A DNA stretch of 64,000 nt from Pseudomonas sp. MWU16-30317 (GCF_020515695.1 NZ_JAIWJA010000005.1:186001-250000); one strand, 5' to 3'. Shown: positions 38,418 through 48,288, numbered from the stretch's first letter. The notes: generated by a model not told the origin, from the letters alone. A program made the numbers and translations.

Positions 38418-40562
38418 ATGATCAGCACAGCACTCAAATCTCAGATCCAGGGCGCCTATTCGCGTTTCCTCGAAGCCAAGAGCCTCAAGCCACGCTATGG
38501 CCAGCGCTTGATGATCGCCGAGGTGGCCAAGGTCCTGGGTGACATCGAGGTCGATGACGAAGGCCGCCGCAGTGGCCCGCCCGCCGTCGTTGCCGTGGAA
38601 GCCGGTACCGGTACCGGCAAGACCGTCGCCTACAGCCTCGCCACCATTCCGGCTGCCAAGGAGGCCGGCAAGCGCCTGGTCATCGCCACGGCCACCGTCG
38701 CCTTGCAAGAGCAGATCGTCTACAAGGACCTGCCCGACCTGATGCGCAACAGCGGGCTGAATTTCACTTTCGCCCTGGCCAAGGGGCGGGGGCGCTACCT
38801 GTGCCTGTCCAAACTCGACGCGCTGCTGCAGGAGGGCCACGCGCAAACCGCCACGGCCCAGCTGTTCGAAGACGAAGGCTTCAAGATCGAGGTCGATGAG
38901 GTCAGCCAGAAGCTCTTCACCAGCATGATCGAGAAGCTCGCCGGCAATAAATGGGATGGCGACCGCGACAGCTGGCCCCAGGCGCTGGAAGATCATCACT
39001 GGGCGCGGCTGACCACCGATCACAGCCAGTGCACCACCCGGCACTGCCCCAACTTCCAGCAATGCGCCTTCTACAAGGCCCGTGAAGGCATGGGCAAGGT
39101 CGATGTGATCGTTACCAACCACGACATGGTGCTGGCCGACCTCGCTCTGGGTGGGGGCGCCGTGCTGCCCGATCCGCGCGATACCCTCTATGTATTCGAC
39201 GAAGGCCACCACCTGCCCGACAAGGCCATTGGTCACTTCGCCCATTACAGCCGCCTGCGCTCCACCGCCGACTGGCTCGAGCAAACCGCCAAGAACCTCA
39301 CCAAGCTGCTGGCCCAGCACCCATTGCCCGGTGATCTGGGCAAGCTCATCGAGCAGGTACCGGAGCTGGCGCGGGAGATCAAGGCGCAACAACAGTTCAT
39401 GTTCGCGGCATGCGAGCAGGTCGCGGACTTCAAGCCGGGCGAAGACATGGAAGGCCGCGAGCGTCCCCGTCATCGCTTCGTCGGCGGGGTGATTCCCGAG
39501 CACATGCGCGAAATGGGCATCGAGCTGAAAAAAGGCTTTTCGCGCCTTACCGACCTGTTCACGCGCTTGAGCGATCTGCTCAAGGAGGGCATGGAAGGGG
39601 AGGTCAATATCGGCATCGCCAGCCACCAGGCCGAAGAGTGGTATCCACTGTTCGGTACCTTGCTGGCACGTGCCTCCGGCAGTTGGGAGCTATGGACCGC
39701 GTTCACCGCCGAAGACCCGGAAGACAGCGCCCCCATGGCGCGTTGGTTGACGTTGTCCGAGAGCGGCGCGCTCTATGACATCGAGGTCAATGCCAGCCCG
39801 ATCCTGGCGGCCGAAATGCTGCGGCGAAATCTGTGGAACGTGGCGTACGGCTGCCTGGTCACCTCGGCGACCCTGACTGCACTGGGCAAGTTCGACCGCT
39901 ATCGCATGCGCGCCGGCATTCCCAAGGATTCGGTGACCACCGTGGTGCCAAGCCCGTTTCATCATGCCGATGCTGGCGTGCTGCGCGTTCCGGACCTGGG
40001 CGCCGATCCCCGGGATGCCGCCGCCCATACCGCCGCTATCATCCGTGACTTGCCCGACCTGGTCGAAGGCTCGCGCGGCACCCTGGTGCTGTTTTCCTCG
40101 CGCAAACAGATGCAGGACGTCTTCGATGGACTGGATCGCGACTGGCGGCGTCAGGTGTTCATTCAGGGCAACCTGTCCAAGCAGGAAACCCTCAACAAGC
40201 ACAAGGCGCGAGTCGACGGTGGCGAGAGCAGCGTGCTGTTCGGCCTTGCCAGTTTCGCCGAAGGCGTCGACTTGCCTGGCGCCTATTGCGAGCATGTCGT
40301 GATCGCCAAGATCCCCTTCGCCGTACCGGACGATCCCGTCGAGGCGGCGTTGGCCGAATGGATCGAGGCGCGGGGCGGTAATCCGTTCATGGAAATCGCC
40401 GTGCCCGATGCCTCGCTGCGCCTGATCCAGGCCTGTGGTCGGCTGCTGCGCACCGAGCAGGACCGCGGCACCATCACCTTGCTGGATCGCCGTGTCGTCA
40501 CCCAGCGCTATGGCAAGGCGATCCTCAATGCACTGCCGCCGTTCCGCCGCGAAATCAGCTGA
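38418..40562 (+). CDS. dinG: ATP-dependent helicase DinG
   Basis: A 714-residue XPD-like SF2 helicase that unwinds R-loops, D-loops and forks in the 5'-3' direction. Walker A EAGTGTGKT is at 61-69. The four [4Fe-4S] ligands are C129, C205, C210 and C216. The DEAH box is present as VFDEGHHLPD, and the C-terminal motif VI is CGRLLRTEQDRG. It is likely SOS-linked, as in E. coli, but I did not find an obvious LexA box. Upstream it is divergent from the CopD gene by 95 bases. Confidence 0.96.
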   Translation: MISTALKSQIQGAYSRFLEAKSLKPRYGQRLMIAEVAKVLGDIEVDDEGRRSGPPAVVAVEAGTGTGKTVAYSLATIPAAKEAGKRLVIATATVALQEQIVYKDLPDLMRNSGLNFTFALAKGRGRYLCLSKLDALLQEGHAQTATAQLFEDEGFKIEVDEVSQKLFTSMIEKLAGNKWDGDRDSWPQALEDHHWARLTTDHSQCTTRHCPNFQQCAFYKAREGMGKVDVIVTNHDMVLADLALGGGAVLPDPRDTLYVFDEGHHLPDKAIGHFAHYSRLRSTADWLEQTAKNLTKLLAQHPLPGDLGKLIEQVPELAREIKAQQQFMFAACEQVADFKPGEDMEGRERPRHRFVGGVIPEHMREMGIELKKGFSRLTDLFTRLSDLLKEGMEGEVNIGIASHQAEEWYPLFGTLLARASGSWELWTAFTAEDPEDSAPMARWLTLSESGALYDIEVNASPILAAEMLRRNLWNVAYGCLVTSATLTALGKFDRYRMRAGIPKDSVTTVVPSPFHHADAGVLRVPDLGADPRDAAAHTAAIIRDLPDLVEGSRGTLVLFSSRKQMQDVFDGLDRDWRRQVFIQGNLSKQETLNKHKARVDGGESSVLFGLASFAEGVDLPGAYCEHVVIAKIPFAVPDDPVEAALAEWIEARGGNPFMEIAVPDASLRLIQACGRLLRTEQDRGTITLLDRRVVTQRYGKAILNALPPFRREIS

Positions 40563-40671
40563 GCCGTTGACCGCTCAGGTCCAGTGCGGGCATTGAGCGC
40601 AATGCCCTTCTATGCTGTCTATACACAAATACCGAGGTCCGCCGGGCCTCATCGAGGAGATACATCCGTCT

Positions 40672-43107
40672 ATGTTGCGCCGTTCCCTGCCAGCTGTACT
40701 TGCGCTGATGTTCGTGGCTCCACTGATGGCCGCCGAGAGCGAGGCACCTGCCGTGCCCGCCAGCGCGCCGAGCCAAATGCCAGTCGCTGCCACGCCGAGC
40801 ACTGAGGCGCCAACCCCTGTTACCCCGGCAGCCGCTATCCCGCCATCCGCCACTTCGGCTGCGGACTCCAGCGGCCCGGCCGGCGCTGGCGGCGCGCAGG
40901 CACTGTTCAACTTCGTGCGACCGACCGATACGGTCAAGATCATCACGCAGGGTGCCGATCTGCCTCAGGCCAATGCCGAGCAGACCGCTGAGGGTGAGGT
41001 CTTGCGGCGCGTTACCTTCAGTGCGGCAGACAAACCCAGCTTGCGCCTGGCACCCCCGACCGGGGTGTGGGACTGGCGGCAGAACAGCGCCCTGACCCTG
41101 CGCGTGCAGAGTGCAATGGATTGGGCCCTGACCCTTTATGTCACGCTGCAGAGTACTGACGGCAAGACCCTCACCAGCCGCATCGATCTACCGGCCGGTC
41201 CTGCCCAGACGGTGATCGTGCCGCTGCTGGCCAGTTCGCCATCCAGCCAGGGCATGCGTGCCGGCCCGCCGATGCCCTGGACGCAGGACGGCCAACGCGT
41301 GCTGCTGGCCAGCAGTGCCGGTGACCTGAGTCGTGATCAGGTGGCGTCGGTGACGCTGTCGCTGGACAAGCCCAACGTCGCGCAAAGCATTTTGGTCGAA
41401 CGTGTGGCGTTGTTGTCCGGCGATACGCTGCAGAAGGCCGCGTACAGCCAGATCGTCGATGCCTACGGGCAGTTCACTCGCAGCCGCTGGCCGGAAAAAA
41501 TCAGCAGCGACGAGCAACTCCAGACCGAAGCCGGGCGCGAGCAGCAGCAACTCAAGGGCTGGCTGGCTGAGCGTAAGAAATCGGGCCTTGATCGATTTGG
41601 TGGCGTGACGGGCGGCGTGAGCTTCGAGGCCACTGGTTTTTTTCGCACCCAGAAACAGGACGGTCGCTGGTACCTGGTGACGCCTGAGGGCCATCCGTTC
41701 TATTCGCTCGGGGTCAACGCGGTGACGGCCGACAACGAGCGGACTTACACAGAAGGCCGTGAATGGATGTTCTCCAGCCTTCCCAAGCCTGAAGACCCGG
41801 CGTCGGCATTTTACGGCCAACGGGATGATCGCAGTGGCAACGGCTCGGCCCAGGGCGTGGGCTATAACCATGGGCGCTGGTTCGATTTCTATGCTTCCAA
41901 CCTGCAGCGCACCTATGGCAAGCCTGGCGCGCCGGCGGCGTTCGATGCCGCGCGCTGGCAGGCCCATACCCTTGATCGCCTGCAAGGCTGGGGTTTCAAC
42001 ACCATCGGTAATTGGAGCGACGCTGGCTTCGAAAGCGCCGAGCGCGTGCCCTACACCCTGCCGCTGTCGATCGTCGGCGATTACGCCAGCATCAGCACTG
42101 GCATGGATTGGTGGGGGCGCATGCCCGACCCCTTCGATCCACGCTTTGCCATGGCCACCGAGCGCGCCGTGGCTATCGCCGCCCGCGATCATCGCGAAGA
42201 TCCTTGGCTGATCGGTTACTACGCGGACAACGAGCTGGCCTGGGCCGGCCCCGGCGCCACGCCTGAAACCCGCTATGCGCTGGCCCTTGGAACGCTCAAG
42301 CTGACGACCGATATCCCGGCCAAGCGCGCTTTTCTCAAGCAGCTGCGCGATAAATACCGCAATCAGGAAGGGCTGTCGAAAGCCTGGGGCATCCAGCTAT
42401 CGGCGTGGGAATTGATGGAAGATCCCGGCTTCCAGGGCCCGCTGCCAAACGCCGAACATCCACAGATCGAAGCCGACTACCAGCACTTCCAGGAAACCTT
42501 CGCGGACACCTACTTCAAGACCGTGTCCGATGCGTTGAAATGGCATGCGCCGAACCAACTGCTGCTAGGCGGCCGCTTCGCTGTCAGCACTCCGGAGGCG
42601 GTCGAGGCCTGCGCCCAGTATTGCGATGTGCTGAGCTTCAACTTCTACACCCCGACGCCGCAGGACGGCTATGACTTCAAGGCCTTGGCGGCGCTGGACA
42701 AACCGGTGCTGGTCACTGAGTTCCACTTCGGCTCGCGTGATCGCGGTCTGTTCTGGCCGGGTGTGATGGAGGTGGCCCATGAAGAGGACCGTGGCCCGGC
42801 CTACGATAAGTTTCTCGATGCCGCCTTGAAGGAACCGTCGATCGTCGGTGTGCACTGGTTCCAGTATCTGGACGAACCCCTGACCGGGCGCTTGCTGGAC
42901 GGCGAAAATGGCCACTTCGGCCTGGTGGCGATCACCGATCTGCCCTATACCGGATTTGTGACGTCGGTACGCAAGAGCAATCTCGCCGCCCTTGACCGGC
43001 TGCGCAAGCTGGCCCCGGCTGTTGCAGCCCCGGCCCATGATGGCAAGGGCGGTGCCCATGGCGCGGCTGGCGGCCCTGGTCATGGCGGCAAAGGCGGCTC
43101 GCACTGA
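40672..43107 (+). CDS. Secreted GH-A clan glycoside hydrolase, agarase-like
   Basis: An 811-residue protein with a signal peptide (about 1-21) and an Ala/Pro-rich linker (to about 80). A beta-sandwich carbohydrate-binding-like region (about 80-250) and a TIM-barrel domain follow. The acid/base is probably E521 in YYADNELAW and the nucleophile E683 in VLVTEFHFG. Both fit clan GH-A, and the overall resemblance is to GH50-type agarases. The true substrate is unknown, perhaps a self-made or environmental galactan. The C-terminus is a Gly/His/Lys-rich tail (HDGKGGAHG...). The start at 40672 gives a proper signal peptide; an upstream ATG does not. Confidence 0.75.
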   Translation: MLRRSLPAVLALMFVAPLMAAESEAPAVPASAPSQMPVAATPSTEAPTPVTPAAAIPPSATSAADSSGPAGAGGAQALFNFVRPTDTVKIITQGADLPQANAEQTAEGEVLRRVTFSAADKPSLRLAPPTGVWDWRQNSALTLRVQSAMDWALTLYVTLQSTDGKTLTSRIDLPAGPAQTVIVPLLASSPSSQGMRAGPPMPWTQDGQRVLLASSAGDLSRDQVASVTLSLDKPNVAQSILVERVALLSGDTLQKAAYSQIVDAYGQFTRSRWPEKISSDEQLQTEAGREQQQLKGWLAERKKSGLDRFGGVTGGVSFEATGFFRTQKQDGRWYLVTPEGHPFYSLGVNAVTADNERTYTEGREWMFSSLPKPEDPASAFYGQRDDRSGNGSAQGVGYNHGRWFDFYASNLQRTYGKPGAPAAFDAARWQAHTLDRLQGWGFNTIGNWSDAGFESAERVPYTLPLSIVGDYASISTGMDWWGRMPDPFDPRFAMATERAVAIAARDHREDPWLIGYYADNELAWAGPGATPETRYALALGTLKLTTDIPAKRAFLKQLRDKYRNQEGLSKAWGIQLSAWELMEDPGFQGPLPNAEHPQIEADYQHFQETFADTYFKTVSDALKWHAPNQLLLGGRFAVSTPEAVEACAQYCDVLSFNFYTPTPQDGYDFKALAALDKPVLVTEFHFGSRDRGLFWPGVMEVAHEEDRGPAYDKFLDAALKEPSIVGVHWFQYLDEPLTGRLLDGENGHFGLVAITDLPYTGFVTSVRKSNLAALDRLRKLAPAVAAPAHDGKGGAHGAAGGPGHGGKGGSH

Positions 43108-43211
43108 CCGGATAACCGGCCATGGGCGCCACCCAGCGCCCATGGGTTCCCAAACGCCGCGCAGACTGGAACAATGCCCGCACTTTTGTTCATGGGTTGC
43201 GGGGGCTTTCG

Positions 43212-44357
43212 GTGCAGATTCAGGGTCATTACGAGCTTCAGTTCGAACCGGTACGCGACGCTTTCGCGGCGTTGTTCGATGATCCTCAGGAGCGCGGAGC
43301 GGCATTGTGCATCCAGATCGGCGGCGAGTCGGTCATCGATCTGTGGGCCGGCACCGCCGACAAGGACGCCAGCCAGGCCTGGCACACCGATACCATCGCC
43401 AACCTGTTTTCCTGCACCAAGACCTTCACGGCGGTTACCGCCCTGCAACTGGTGGGCGAGGGAAAGCTCAGCCTCGACGTGCCGGTCGCCCATTACTGGC
43501 CGGCGTTCGCTGCCGCGGGCAAGGAGCGGGTCACCTTGCGGCACTTGCTCAGTCACCGTGCCGGCCTGCCTGCGTTACGCCAGCAGTTGCCGGCCGAAGC
43601 GCTCTACGACTGGCAGGTAATGGTCGATGCCCTGGCCGCCGAAGCACCCTGGTGGACGCCCGGTACCGCCCATGGCTACGCGGCGATCACCTATGGCTGG
43701 CTGGTGGGCGAACTGATTCGACTGGCCGACGGTCGCGGCCCGGGCGAGTCTATCGGCGCGCGAGTGGCACGGCCGTTGGGGCTGGATTTCCACGTCGGGC
43801 TGGATGACCAGGAGTTCCACCGCGTCGCCCATATTGCCCGTGGCAAGGGCAACAGTGGCGACGACGCCTCCCGGCGCCTTTTGCAGGTCACCATGCGCGA
43901 GCCCGAAGCCCTGAGCACCAAAGCCTTCACCAATCCGCCTTCGATCCTGACCAGCACCAACAAACCCGAATGGCGGCGCATGCAGCAGCCAGCGGCGAAC
44001 GGGCACGGTAACGCCCGCAGCCTGGCCGGCTTTTATAGCGGCCTGCTGGACGGGCGGCTGCTCGAGCCGGAGCTGCTCGAAGAGCTGACCCGCGAGCACA
44101 GCATCGGCCAGGACCTGACCCTACTGACGGCCACGCGCTTCGGCCTGGGGTGCATGCTCGATCAACCGTACGTGGCCAACGCCACGTTTGGCCTCGGGCC
44201 GAAGGCGTTCGGCCACCCGGGCGCCGGTGGCTCCATCGGTTTCGCCGATCCCGAGCGAGACGTCGCTTTCGGTTTTGTCACCAACACTTTGGGGCCTTAT
44301 ATCCTCATGGACCCAAGGGTGCAGCGGTTGTCAGCGGTGCTGGCGAGCTGTCTTTGA
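43212..44357 (+). CDS. Serine hydrolase of the beta-lactamase/EstB family
   Basis: A 381-residue class C beta-lactamase-fold esterase or peptidase. The SxxK catalytic pair is S67-x-x-K70 (FSCTK), with the tyrosine in HGYAAITYGW (about Y156) and the third motif as GHPGAGGS near the end. It has no signal peptide, so it acts in the cytoplasm, unlike true beta-lactamases. The GTG at 43212 (MQIQGHYEL-type start) is preceded by GGGGG; an in-frame ATG 30 codons earlier adds a stretch that is not conserved. Substrate is unknown. Confidence 0.8.
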   Translation: MQIQGHYELQFEPVRDAFAALFDDPQERGAALCIQIGGESVIDLWAGTADKDASQAWHTDTIANLFSCTKTFTAVTALQLVGEGKLSLDVPVAHYWPAFAAAGKERVTLRHLLSHRAGLPALRQQLPAEALYDWQVMVDALAAEAPWWTPGTAHGYAAITYGWLVGELIRLADGRGPGESIGARVARPLGLDFHVGLDDQEFHRVAHIARGKGNSGDDASRRLLQVTMREPEALSTKAFTNPPSILTSTNKPEWRRMQQPAANGHGNARSLAGFYSGLLDGRLLEPELLEELTREHSIGQDLTLLTATRFGLGCMLDQPYVANATFGLGPKAFGHPGAGGSIGFADPERDVAFGFVTNTLGPYILMDPRVQRLSAVLASCL

Positions 44358-44467
44358 GCGAATCGACCGACGGTGCGCTATGATGCGCCGAATGTTCTAC
44401 TATCCAATCAATAGTTTATGCGGGTTTGTTAACCCGATTTATCTTCACATCACCTTGCGGACTGATC

Positions 44468-45454
44468 ATGTTGCCGAATAAATCCCTCGCTTTTGCACTT
44501 TGCCTGGCCATTACCGGTTGCGCGCAAACCCCGTCCCAGAGCGGTGCCGACACCGGGCCGCACTGGTGGCAGTTCGGTTTTCAACAGCCGGCGGACAAAG
44601 GTGTCGAGCAGGCGGTGAACGATCGCGTCGCCAAGGCTGATGCGGCCTCCGATGCCAAGGCCCAGAGCGAAAACCACTGGTGGTGGCCGTTCGCAAGCAG
44701 CGACAAACCAGCCGATGCCCCGGCCGTGGCAGCCGTTCCCAAGATCGATGCCAAAGCGACCAAAGCCTGGCTCGACAACTACGAGCCCAAGGTGCGCGAA
44801 GCTCTCAAGGACAGCAACTTTCAGGTCGAGCGTCGTGAAGACCTGCTGGTCATCACTGTGCCTGCTGACAGCAACTTCAACCCCAAACGTCCGGAAATGC
44901 TCCTGCCAGTGACCCTGGGACCGATCACCCGCGTCGCCAAGGTCATCGAAACCGATCCGAAAACTGCCGCATTGGTGCTTGGTCACGCCGACACCAGTGG
45001 TGCTGCCAGCGCCAACCAGTCGTTGAGCCTGCAGCGTGCACAGTCAGTGGCGTCGATCTTTCGCCTGAGCGGCCTGCAGCGTGACCGCCTCAACCTGCGT
45101 GGCATGGGCTCGGTCATGCCGCGCGCCGCCAACGATAGCGTCGAGGGCCGTGCCCTTAACCGCCGCGTCGAAATCATGCTGACCCCGCAAGAAACCATGA
45201 TCGCGCTGGTAGCCCGCTATAATCAACCGACGCCACCGGCAGCCGAGATGGTCGCGGTGCAGGACGTCAAGCCGTTGCCAGCAACGACTGCAGCCAAGCC
45301 TGCTACCGCCGCAGCCAAGAAAACCGCCGGCAAGAATGCCGTTGCCGCCAAACCTGCAGCAACCAAGAAAAAAACCGCTCCGGCCAAAGCGGCGACTCCA
45401 GCGAAAAAAACCGTAGCCAAGAAAGCCACTACTGACACCACCAGCAATAACTGA
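44468..45454 (+). CDS. OmpA-family lipoprotein with a histone H1-like Lys/Ala tail
   Basis: A 328-residue lipoprotein: signal with lipobox ITGC (Cys18), then a Trp-rich repeat (PHWWQF, HWWWPF), an OmpA domain (about 120-240; GHADTSGAASAN, LSLQRAQSV, NRRVEIML) and a final 65-residue Lys/Ala/Thr/Pro tail (KKTAGKNAVAAKP, PAKKTVAKK). The tail resembles AlgP or histone H1-like repeats, unusual for a periplasmic protein. pdxH starts 17 bases downstream, so they may be co-transcribed. Confidence 0.8.
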   Translation: MLPNKSLAFALCLAITGCAQTPSQSGADTGPHWWQFGFQQPADKGVEQAVNDRVAKADAASDAKAQSENHWWWPFASSDKPADAPAVAAVPKIDAKATKAWLDNYEPKVREALKDSNFQVERREDLLVITVPADSNFNPKRPEMLLPVTLGPITRVAKVIETDPKTAALVLGHADTSGAASANQSLSLQRAQSVASIFRLSGLQRDRLNLRGMGSVMPRAANDSVEGRALNRRVEIMLTPQETMIALVARYNQPTPPAAEMVAVQDVKPLPATTAAKPATAAAKKTAGKNAVAAKPAATKKKTAPAKAATPAKKTVAKKATTDTTSNN

Positions 45455-45471
45455 GCGGCGGATAAACAGTC

Positions 45472-46119
45472 ATGAGCCAAGCCATCGCTGACATGCGTCG
45501 CGACTACACCCGGGACGGGCTCGCCGAGGCGCAAGCCCCGGCCGAACCTTTCGCGCTGTTTCGGCGATGGTTCGAAGACGCTGTAAAGACCGAACAACCC
45601 CCGGTCGAGGCCAATGCCATGACCTTGGCTACCGTGGACGCGCAAGGGCGTCCGCATTGCCGGGTGCTGTTGCTCAAGGGCCTGGATGATCAGGGTTTCA
45701 CCTTTTTCAGCAACTATGGCAGCGCCAAGGGCCAGCAACTGGCGGACACCGGACTGGGTGCGATGACGTTCTTCTGGCCGATGCTCGAGCGCCAGGTGCG
45801 TATCGAAGGGCGAGTGGTCAGGGTCAGTGCTGAAGAGTCCGATGCCTACTATCAGGTGCGTCCGCTGGGCAGCCGGCTCGGGGCCTGGGCCTCTCCGCAA
45901 AGCCAGGTTATCAGTGACAGAGCCGAACTGGAGGCGCTGTTGGCGCAGACCCAGCAGCGCTTTGCCGATGATGCGCCCACTTGTCCTCCCCATTGGGGTG
46001 GTTATCGACTGCTGCCCGAGCGCATCGAGTTCTGGCAGGGCCGCCCGAGCCGCCTGCACGATCGCCTCAACTACCGCCTCGAAGGGGCCGCCTGGACGCG
46101 CGAGCGTCTGGCACCCTGA
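45472..46119 (+). CDS. pdxH: Pyridoxamine 5'-phosphate oxidase
   Basis: A 215-residue FMN enzyme that oxidises PNP and PMP to pyridoxal 5'-phosphate. Family blocks are present: PHCRVLLLKGLDDQGFTFFSNYGS with the FMN-binding region, FFWPMLERQVRIEG, and the C-terminal WQGRPSRLHDR followed by LNYRLEG. The length is standard. It lies 17 bases after the OmpA-tailed lipoprotein, with a weak AGCGG ribosome site. Confidence 0.96.
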   Translation: MSQAIADMRRDYTRDGLAEAQAPAEPFALFRRWFEDAVKTEQPPVEANAMTLATVDAQGRPHCRVLLLKGLDDQGFTFFSNYGSAKGQQLADTGLGAMTFFWPMLERQVRIEGRVVRVSAEESDAYYQVRPLGSRLGAWASPQSQVISDRAELEALLAQTQQRFADDAPTCPPHWGGYRLLPERIEFWQGRPSRLHDRLNYRLEGAAWTRERLAP

Positions 46120-46311
46120 TCCTCCTCCTGTACAATGCGCCTGACCTTTCGGGCGCTTGTGCTGTCGACTGAACAAGGCCGCTGCAGCGATGCCAGCACC
46201 GCCTGACATCTCTGTACCTGAGCTGAATGGAAGCAAATTTAAACAGCTTGTTTCGTGACACCGAGCAGACTGCGGCGTCTAATAGCCATCTGCCAATCTG
46301 GAGTATTTCTC

Positions 46312-46776
46312 ATGCGTAAATCTGTTGTGATGGTTGCCTTTTTCTCTACCATGTCACTGTTGTTGAGCGGTTGCATGTCCGATCTGAGTGGCGACTCCTA
46401 CTCCCGCGATGAAGCGCGCCGTGTGCAGACCGTGCGCATGGGCACCATTGATTCGCTGCGGCCGGTCAAGATCGAAGGCAGCAAGACCCCAATCGGCGCT
46501 GGCGCTGGTGCGGTAGTCGGCGGCGTCGCTGGCAGCGCGATTGGCGGCGGCCGCGGCAGCATCATCACCGCTGTCATTGGCGCCGTCGCTGGTGGTTTGG
46601 CGGGTTCGGCCGCCGAAGAAGGCCTGACCAAAACCCAAGGCGTGGAAATCACCGTTCGCGAAGACGATGGCAGCATGCGCGCCTACGTCCAGGCCGTGCA
46701 GGAAAACGAGATTTTCCGTGTCGGTGAGCGTGTTCGCATCATGACCGTCGACGGCACCAGCCGCGTCGCTCACTGA
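46312..46776 (+). CDS. SlyB-type glycine-zipper outer-membrane lipoprotein
   Basis: A 154-residue lipoprotein with lipobox LLSGC (Cys21). A glycine-zipper region at about 60-110 (GAGAGAVVGGVAGSAIGGG, VIGAVAGGLAGSA) is followed by a C-terminal beta domain (EITVREDDGSMRAYVQ). This is the SlyB/Pcp arrangement. Such proteins respond to envelope stress and Mg2+ in other bacteria. The ATG at 46312 gives a clean signal peptide; an earlier in-frame ATG adds an unlikely prefix. A terminator follows. Confidence 0.88.
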   Translation: MRKSVVMVAFFSTMSLLLSGCMSDLSGDSYSRDEARRVQTVRMGTIDSLRPVKIEGSKTPIGAGAGAVVGGVAGSAIGGGRGSIITAVIGAVAGGLAGSAAEEGLTKTQGVEITVREDDGSMRAYVQAVQENEIFRVGERVRIMTVDGTSRVAH

Positions 46777-46790
46777 TCCAGCGCTGCAAT

Positions 46791-46827
46791 AAAAAGCGGG
46801 CCCTTGCATGCAAGGGTCCGCTTTTTT
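46791..46827. terminator. Bidirectional terminator, slyB-like/nhaA
   Basis: AAAAAGCGG-GCCCTTG loops through CATG to CAAGGG-TCCGCTTTTTT. It serves the convergent lipoprotein and nhaA genes. Confidence 0.85.
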
Positions 46828-46848
46828 ATGCCTGCTGGTTAGGTAAGT

Positions 46849-48030
46849 TCACGCCAGGTTGGATTTTTTCCTGCTGGCCGCTGCCGTGATCGCGTAACCC
46901 AGCAGCGCGGCGATCACCGACCCGGTCAGGATACCCATGCGGTCTTCGCCGGCATACTCGCTGACCCCTGGCACAAATGCCAGCGAGCCGACGAACAGGC
47001 TCATGGTGAAGCCAATGCCGCACAGTACGGCGACGCCGAAAACCTGACCCCAGTTGGCGCCGGACGGCAGCTTTGCAATGCCGATTTTTATCGCCAGCCA
47101 CGTGAGCCCGAACACGCCAGTGGCCTTGCCCAGTAGCAGGCCCGCGGCGATACCCATGGGCACGTGATGGGTGAAACTCTCCAGCGTCACGCCTTTGAGA
47201 GACAGCCCGGCATTGGCGAACGCGAACAGCGGCAGGATCGCATACGCCACCCAGGGATGCAGGGCATGTTCCAGGGTGGCCAACGGCGCGGGCTTGTTGC
47301 CCGTACGCAGGGGAATGCAAAAGGCCAGCGCCACGCCAGCCAAGGTAGCGTGTACGCCGCTCTTGAGCACGCAGACCCACAAGATCACACCAACGATCAG
47401 GTAGGGCGCCAAGCGCACGACACCCAGGCGATTCATGCCGATCAGCACCGCCAGGCAAGCGGCGGCGAGCAGCAGGGCCATGCTTGACAGTTCGCTGGTG
47501 TAGAACAGGGCGATGATAATGATCGCGCCCAGGTCATCGATGATCGCCAGGGTCATCAGGAATAGCTTGAGGCTGGTCGGCACACGGTTGCCCAGCAGCG
47601 CCAGTACGCCCAGCGCGAAGGCGATGTCCGTGGCGGTTGGAATGGCCCAGCCGGCCAGCGCTGCGGAGTCGTGGTGGTTGAGCCACCAATAGATCAGCGC
47701 GGGCACCAGCATGCCGCCAATGGCTGCCGCGCCGGGCAGAACGATCTGTGCCGGGTTGGACAATTGGCCTGCCAGCACTTCGCGTTTGACCTCCAGCCCG
47801 ATCAGCAGAAAGAACAACGCCATGAGCCCGTCGTTGATCCACAGCAGCAGAGGCTTGTCGATCTTCAATGCGCCGATCTGCGCTACCACTTGGGTATCAA
47901 GGAAGCCCTGATAGAGGGATGACAAAGGCGAGTTGTTGATGATCAATGCCAATACGGCACCCGCGATCAGCAGCAGGCCGCTGGACGCTTCCATTTGGAT
48001 GAATCGGGTCAGAGCGCCGCGAATACGCAT
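46849..48030 (-). CDS. nhaA: Na+/H+ antiporter NhaA
   Basis: A 393-residue antiporter with about 12 helices. The key TDIAFALGVLALLG helix and LAIIDDLGAIIIIALFY (the two adjacent aspartates of the transport site) are both intact. It extrudes sodium using the proton gradient. Its N-terminus MRIRGALTRFIQ fits the family. It is monocistronic, convergent with the SlyB-like gene. Confidence 0.96.
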   Translation of the reverse strand: MRIRGALTRFIQMEASSGLLLIAGAVLALIINNSPLSSLYQGFLDTQVVAQIGALKIDKPLLLWINDGLMALFFLLIGLEVKREVLAGQLSNPAQIVLPGAAAIGGMLVPALIYWWLNHHDSAALAGWAIPTATDIAFALGVLALLGNRVPTSLKLFLMTLAIIDDLGAIIIIALFYTSELSSMALLLAAACLAVLIGMNRLGVVRLAPYLIVGVILWVCVLKSGVHATLAGVALAFCIPLRTGNKPAPLATLEHALHPWVAYAILPLFAFANAGLSLKGVTLESFTHHVPMGIAAGLLLGKATGVFGLTWLAIKIGIAKLPSGANWGQVFGVAVLCGIGFTMSLFVGSLAFVPGVSEYAGEDRMGILTGSVIAALLGYAITAAASRKKSNLA

Positions 48031-48199
48031 GGCAGCCTCGTTGAAGAATGTTGAAGGACCGCCACCCTAACCCGTGTCGTCAGTTGTTAAAATAAAATTT
48101 ATATTCTTTTTTGTTATAAGTAGCAGGGCCGGGAGTTTTGCGGTTTTGGGCTAATAGGACGTGTCTGATAAGTGTTACAACCCGTTTCTGAAGCATCGA

Positions 48200-48283
48200 T
48201 GTAGCGAGGGGCTCGCCCCCGAAAAGAGTGTCGGCTACAGGGCTGTGGCTGGCACTCTGATCGCGGGCTCGCCGATTCGCTAC
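48200..48283. repeat. Inverted repeat pair of REP type (variant)
   Basis: TGTAGCGAGGGGCTCGCCCCCGAAAAGAGTG is mirrored by CACTCTGATCGCGGGCTCGCCGATTCGCTACA. The GTAGCGA variant differs from the GTGGGAGC units but has the same layout. It separates nhaA from the FAD oxidoreductase gene. Confidence 0.65.
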
Positions 48284-48288
48284 AGGCG

